A stretch of DNA of 64,000 bases from RHLJ01 sp965242845 (GTDB lineage Bacteria; Bacteroidota; Rhodothermia; Balneolales; Balneolaceae). The notes under the pieces were generated by a model, which saw only the letters and a list, made by a program, of their open reading frames with translations, did no database searches and was not told where the DNA came from. The stretch is from contig CBDETC010000002.1 of NCBI GenBank assembly GCA_965242845.1, forward strand, positions 496,001 to 560,000, written 5' to 3'. Position numbers and translations under genes: made by a program. Shown here piece after piece: positions 62,628 through 64,000 of this stretch; the first letter of the stretch is position 1; each line of letters opens with the position of its first letter.

Positions 62628-63823
62628 AAAGAGATCAGAAATATATCATCGGGCTTATTTTGATTACCATAATACTCACTATAGTTAGGTTGGCGCAGCC
62701 TAAACCTATCGATTGGTCAGAGAATTATTCTTCTACCTCTAAGATTCCCTTTGGGGCATATATTCTGAATGATTTACTAAGCATTTCTTTTGAAGGAGAA
62801 GAAATCATAGTAAATAACCAGCCTATTTTTGAATCAGAATTGGACATTGATCGAAGCAATTGGATCTTCATCAATTCAGCCTTTGCAATCGATGAATTCG
62901 AAACTGAAATTCTTAATGAAAAAGTAGAGGCTGGGGATAATGTATTTATTTCAGCACGAGAAATGGCAGGGCCACTTGCAGATTCCCTAAACATAGTCAT
63001 TAGCGCCTCTTTCCCTTTTATAAACCCCTCTTCAACCAGTTTGGATTCGCTTCTTTCTAATCCCGTTAATTTTACGAACCCAGCTATCAAGAAAGAATCG
63101 AACTGGGCATTCCCCCGAACTTTAACGGAATCTTACTTCATACGTCTTGATACTGCCCACACAACTATACTTGGCTATTCTGAAGATGATCAGGTGAATT
63201 TTATCCAGGTGAAACGTGGTGAAGGAAGTTATTTCATTCATTCCAATCCTTTTCTGTTTACCAACTACTTTACCCGTGATGTAGCAAATTACGATTATGC
63301 TTTCAAGGCTCTTTCTTATTTGCCCCAAAGAACTACTTATTGGGATGAATATTATAAAGCAGGACGTTTGAACCTGGCATCTCCCCTATCCTACATCACT
63401 TCTCAGAGAAATTTAAAGTGGGCCTGGTTCATCGCCCTTTTTGGAATGGTTGCATATTTGATCATCAATGCGAAACGAGCACAAAGAATTATTCCGGTAA
63501 TTCGATCTCCAAAGAACACAAGTATTGAGTTCGCTACAACCATTGCAAACCTGTATCTGAATAATGGTACTCATAAAGATATTTTCGAGAAAAAAGTGCT
63601 GTTCCTTTTCGAATACATTCGATCCAGTTTAAGAGTTTCTACCACAGATATTGATGAGCAATCACTCAGTGATATTGCTAATAGATCTGGGATAGAACTG
63701 GAAGAAATTAGTGAGCTATTTGAAGAGATAGAGGCCTATCGCCAAAAAGAACAGCTATCCGATAAAGAATTAAAACTAATCACAGAAAGAATCGACGAAT
63801 TCTATAAACACTCTCAGCGATGA
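62624..63823 (+). CDS. DUF4350-like membrane protein
   Basis: 399 residues. A first membrane helix (about 6-22) leads to an external alpha/beta domain (about 25-255; SKIPFGAYILNDLLSISFEG, then EVEAGDNVFIS-like loop) of the DUF4350/GATase-like type, a second helix at about 262-283 and a cytoplasmic helical tail. In the usual cluster DUF4350 sits between DUF4129 and MoxR, as it does here. Its stop overlaps the start of the MoxR gene (ATGA). Its function is unknown. Confidence 0.7.
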   Translation: MKRDQKYIIGLILITIILTIVRLAQPKPIDWSENYSSTSKIPFGAYILNDLLSISFEGEEIIVNNQPIFESELDIDRSNWIFINSAFAIDEFETEILNEKVEAGDNVFISAREMAGPLADSLNIVISASFPFINPSSTSLDSLLSNPVNFTNPAIKKESNWAFPRTLTESYFIRLDTAHTTILGYSEDDQVNFIQVKRGEGSYFIHSNPFLFTNYFTRDVANYDYAFKALSYLPQRTTYWDEYYKAGRLNLASPLSYITSQRNLKWAWFIALFGMVAYLIINAKRAQRIIPVIRSPKNTSIEFATTIANLYLNNGTHKDIFEKKVLFLFEYIRSSLRVSTTDIDEQSLSDIANRSGIELEEISELFEEIEAYRQKEQLSDKELKLITERIDEFYKHSQR

Positions 63824-64000
63824 ATGAAGATTTAACCCAACCGTCACCAGAACAGAGCTCAGTTAATGAGCCTAATGCAGCATTCAAAAACAGACTTGAT
63901 CTTTCAGGACTCCAGGAAATTGTATCAAAAATCCGGGAAGAAATCCGAAAAGTAATTGTCGGCCAAAATGAGATGGTCGATTTACTCATTTGTGGCCTCC
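63820..64000 (+). CDS. MoxR-family AAA ATPase, truncated by the window edge
   Basis: Only the first 60 codons are visible, from an ATG overlapping the DUF4350 stop. After a non-conserved start (MNEDLTQPSPEQSSVNEP) the MoxR N-terminus appears: EIVSKIREEIRKVIVGQNEM and VDLLICGL, matching the solitary MoxR gene at 39133 (KVIIGQSYMIDRLLVGLL). The Walker A motif lies beyond the edge. It should be followed by DUF58 and VWA genes. Confidence 0.85.
   Translation, partial: MNEDLTQPSPEQSSVNEPNAAFKNRLDLSGLQEIVSKIREEIRKVIVGQNEMVDLLICGL

Overview
The window looks like chromosomal DNA of a Gram-negative bacterium of the Bacteroidota/Balneolota-Rhodothermota kind. The evidence is a secreted protein ending in a type IX secretion (T9SS) type A sorting domain with the 'NYPNPFNPTT' signature, a TonB-dependent receptor with a carboxypeptidase-like N-terminal domain, an ExbB/ExbD/ExbD cluster, several outer-membrane barrels, and moderate GC with few strong Shine-Dalgarno sites. 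The species is not identified.

Positions 1-12571 form an accessory polymorphic-toxin island, all on the minus strand. A 1955-residue YD-repeat (RHS-type) protein without an RHS core is followed by a secreted two-CBM20-like/TPR protein, then by a separate short secreted protein that carries the RHS core and a C-terminal toxin-like tip. Downstream lie small membrane proteins (candidate immunity proteins), two start-less orphan tip fragments each paired with a paralogous membrane protein, and an Imm26-like gene. Base composition changes visibly within this island.

Positions 12572-20300 hold a PD40/TolB-like propeller protein, a pterin pair (PTPS/QueD family and FolE2), two gaps full of long palindromic intergenic repeats, and a T9SS-secreted protein next to a TonB-dependent receptor. 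Positions 20400-33100 are mostly housekeeping and envelope genes on the minus strand: ftsH, thiL, an ExbB-small membrane protein-ExbD-ExbD cluster, a very large outer-membrane protein, dsbD, rpsF-rpsR-rplI, and a pterin carbinolamine dehydratase.

Positions 33264-51500 carry an NhaD-type antiporter with a POTRA-less Omp85 barrel, a fatty-acid desaturase strikingly like eukaryotic sphingolipid delta-4 desaturase, a lipoprotein, uppP, a lone MoxR ATPase, rpsA, cmk, rpsT, gpmI, clpC, a propeller protein and an epimerase/glycosyltransferase pair. Positions 51580-52310 are a tRNA operon (Pro, Arg, Cys, Glu, His, Glu) with a 36-codon membrane microprotein inside it and a terminator after it. Positions 52309-64000 contain two GT2 glycosyltransferases, a second Omp85 barrel with an RMDN-like TPR protein, a MerR regulator, divergent ctaA/ctaB for heme A, and the start of an RDD/SpoIIM/DUF4129/DUF4350/MoxR cluster that runs off the end.

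No CRISPR array, transposase, rRNA or integrase was seen. The strongest candidates for something new are the split RHS system with its orphan tip/membrane-protein modules and the DEGS1-like desaturase. A perfect 15-bp inverted repeat bracketing the gap upstream of the large outer-membrane protein also deserves a look.
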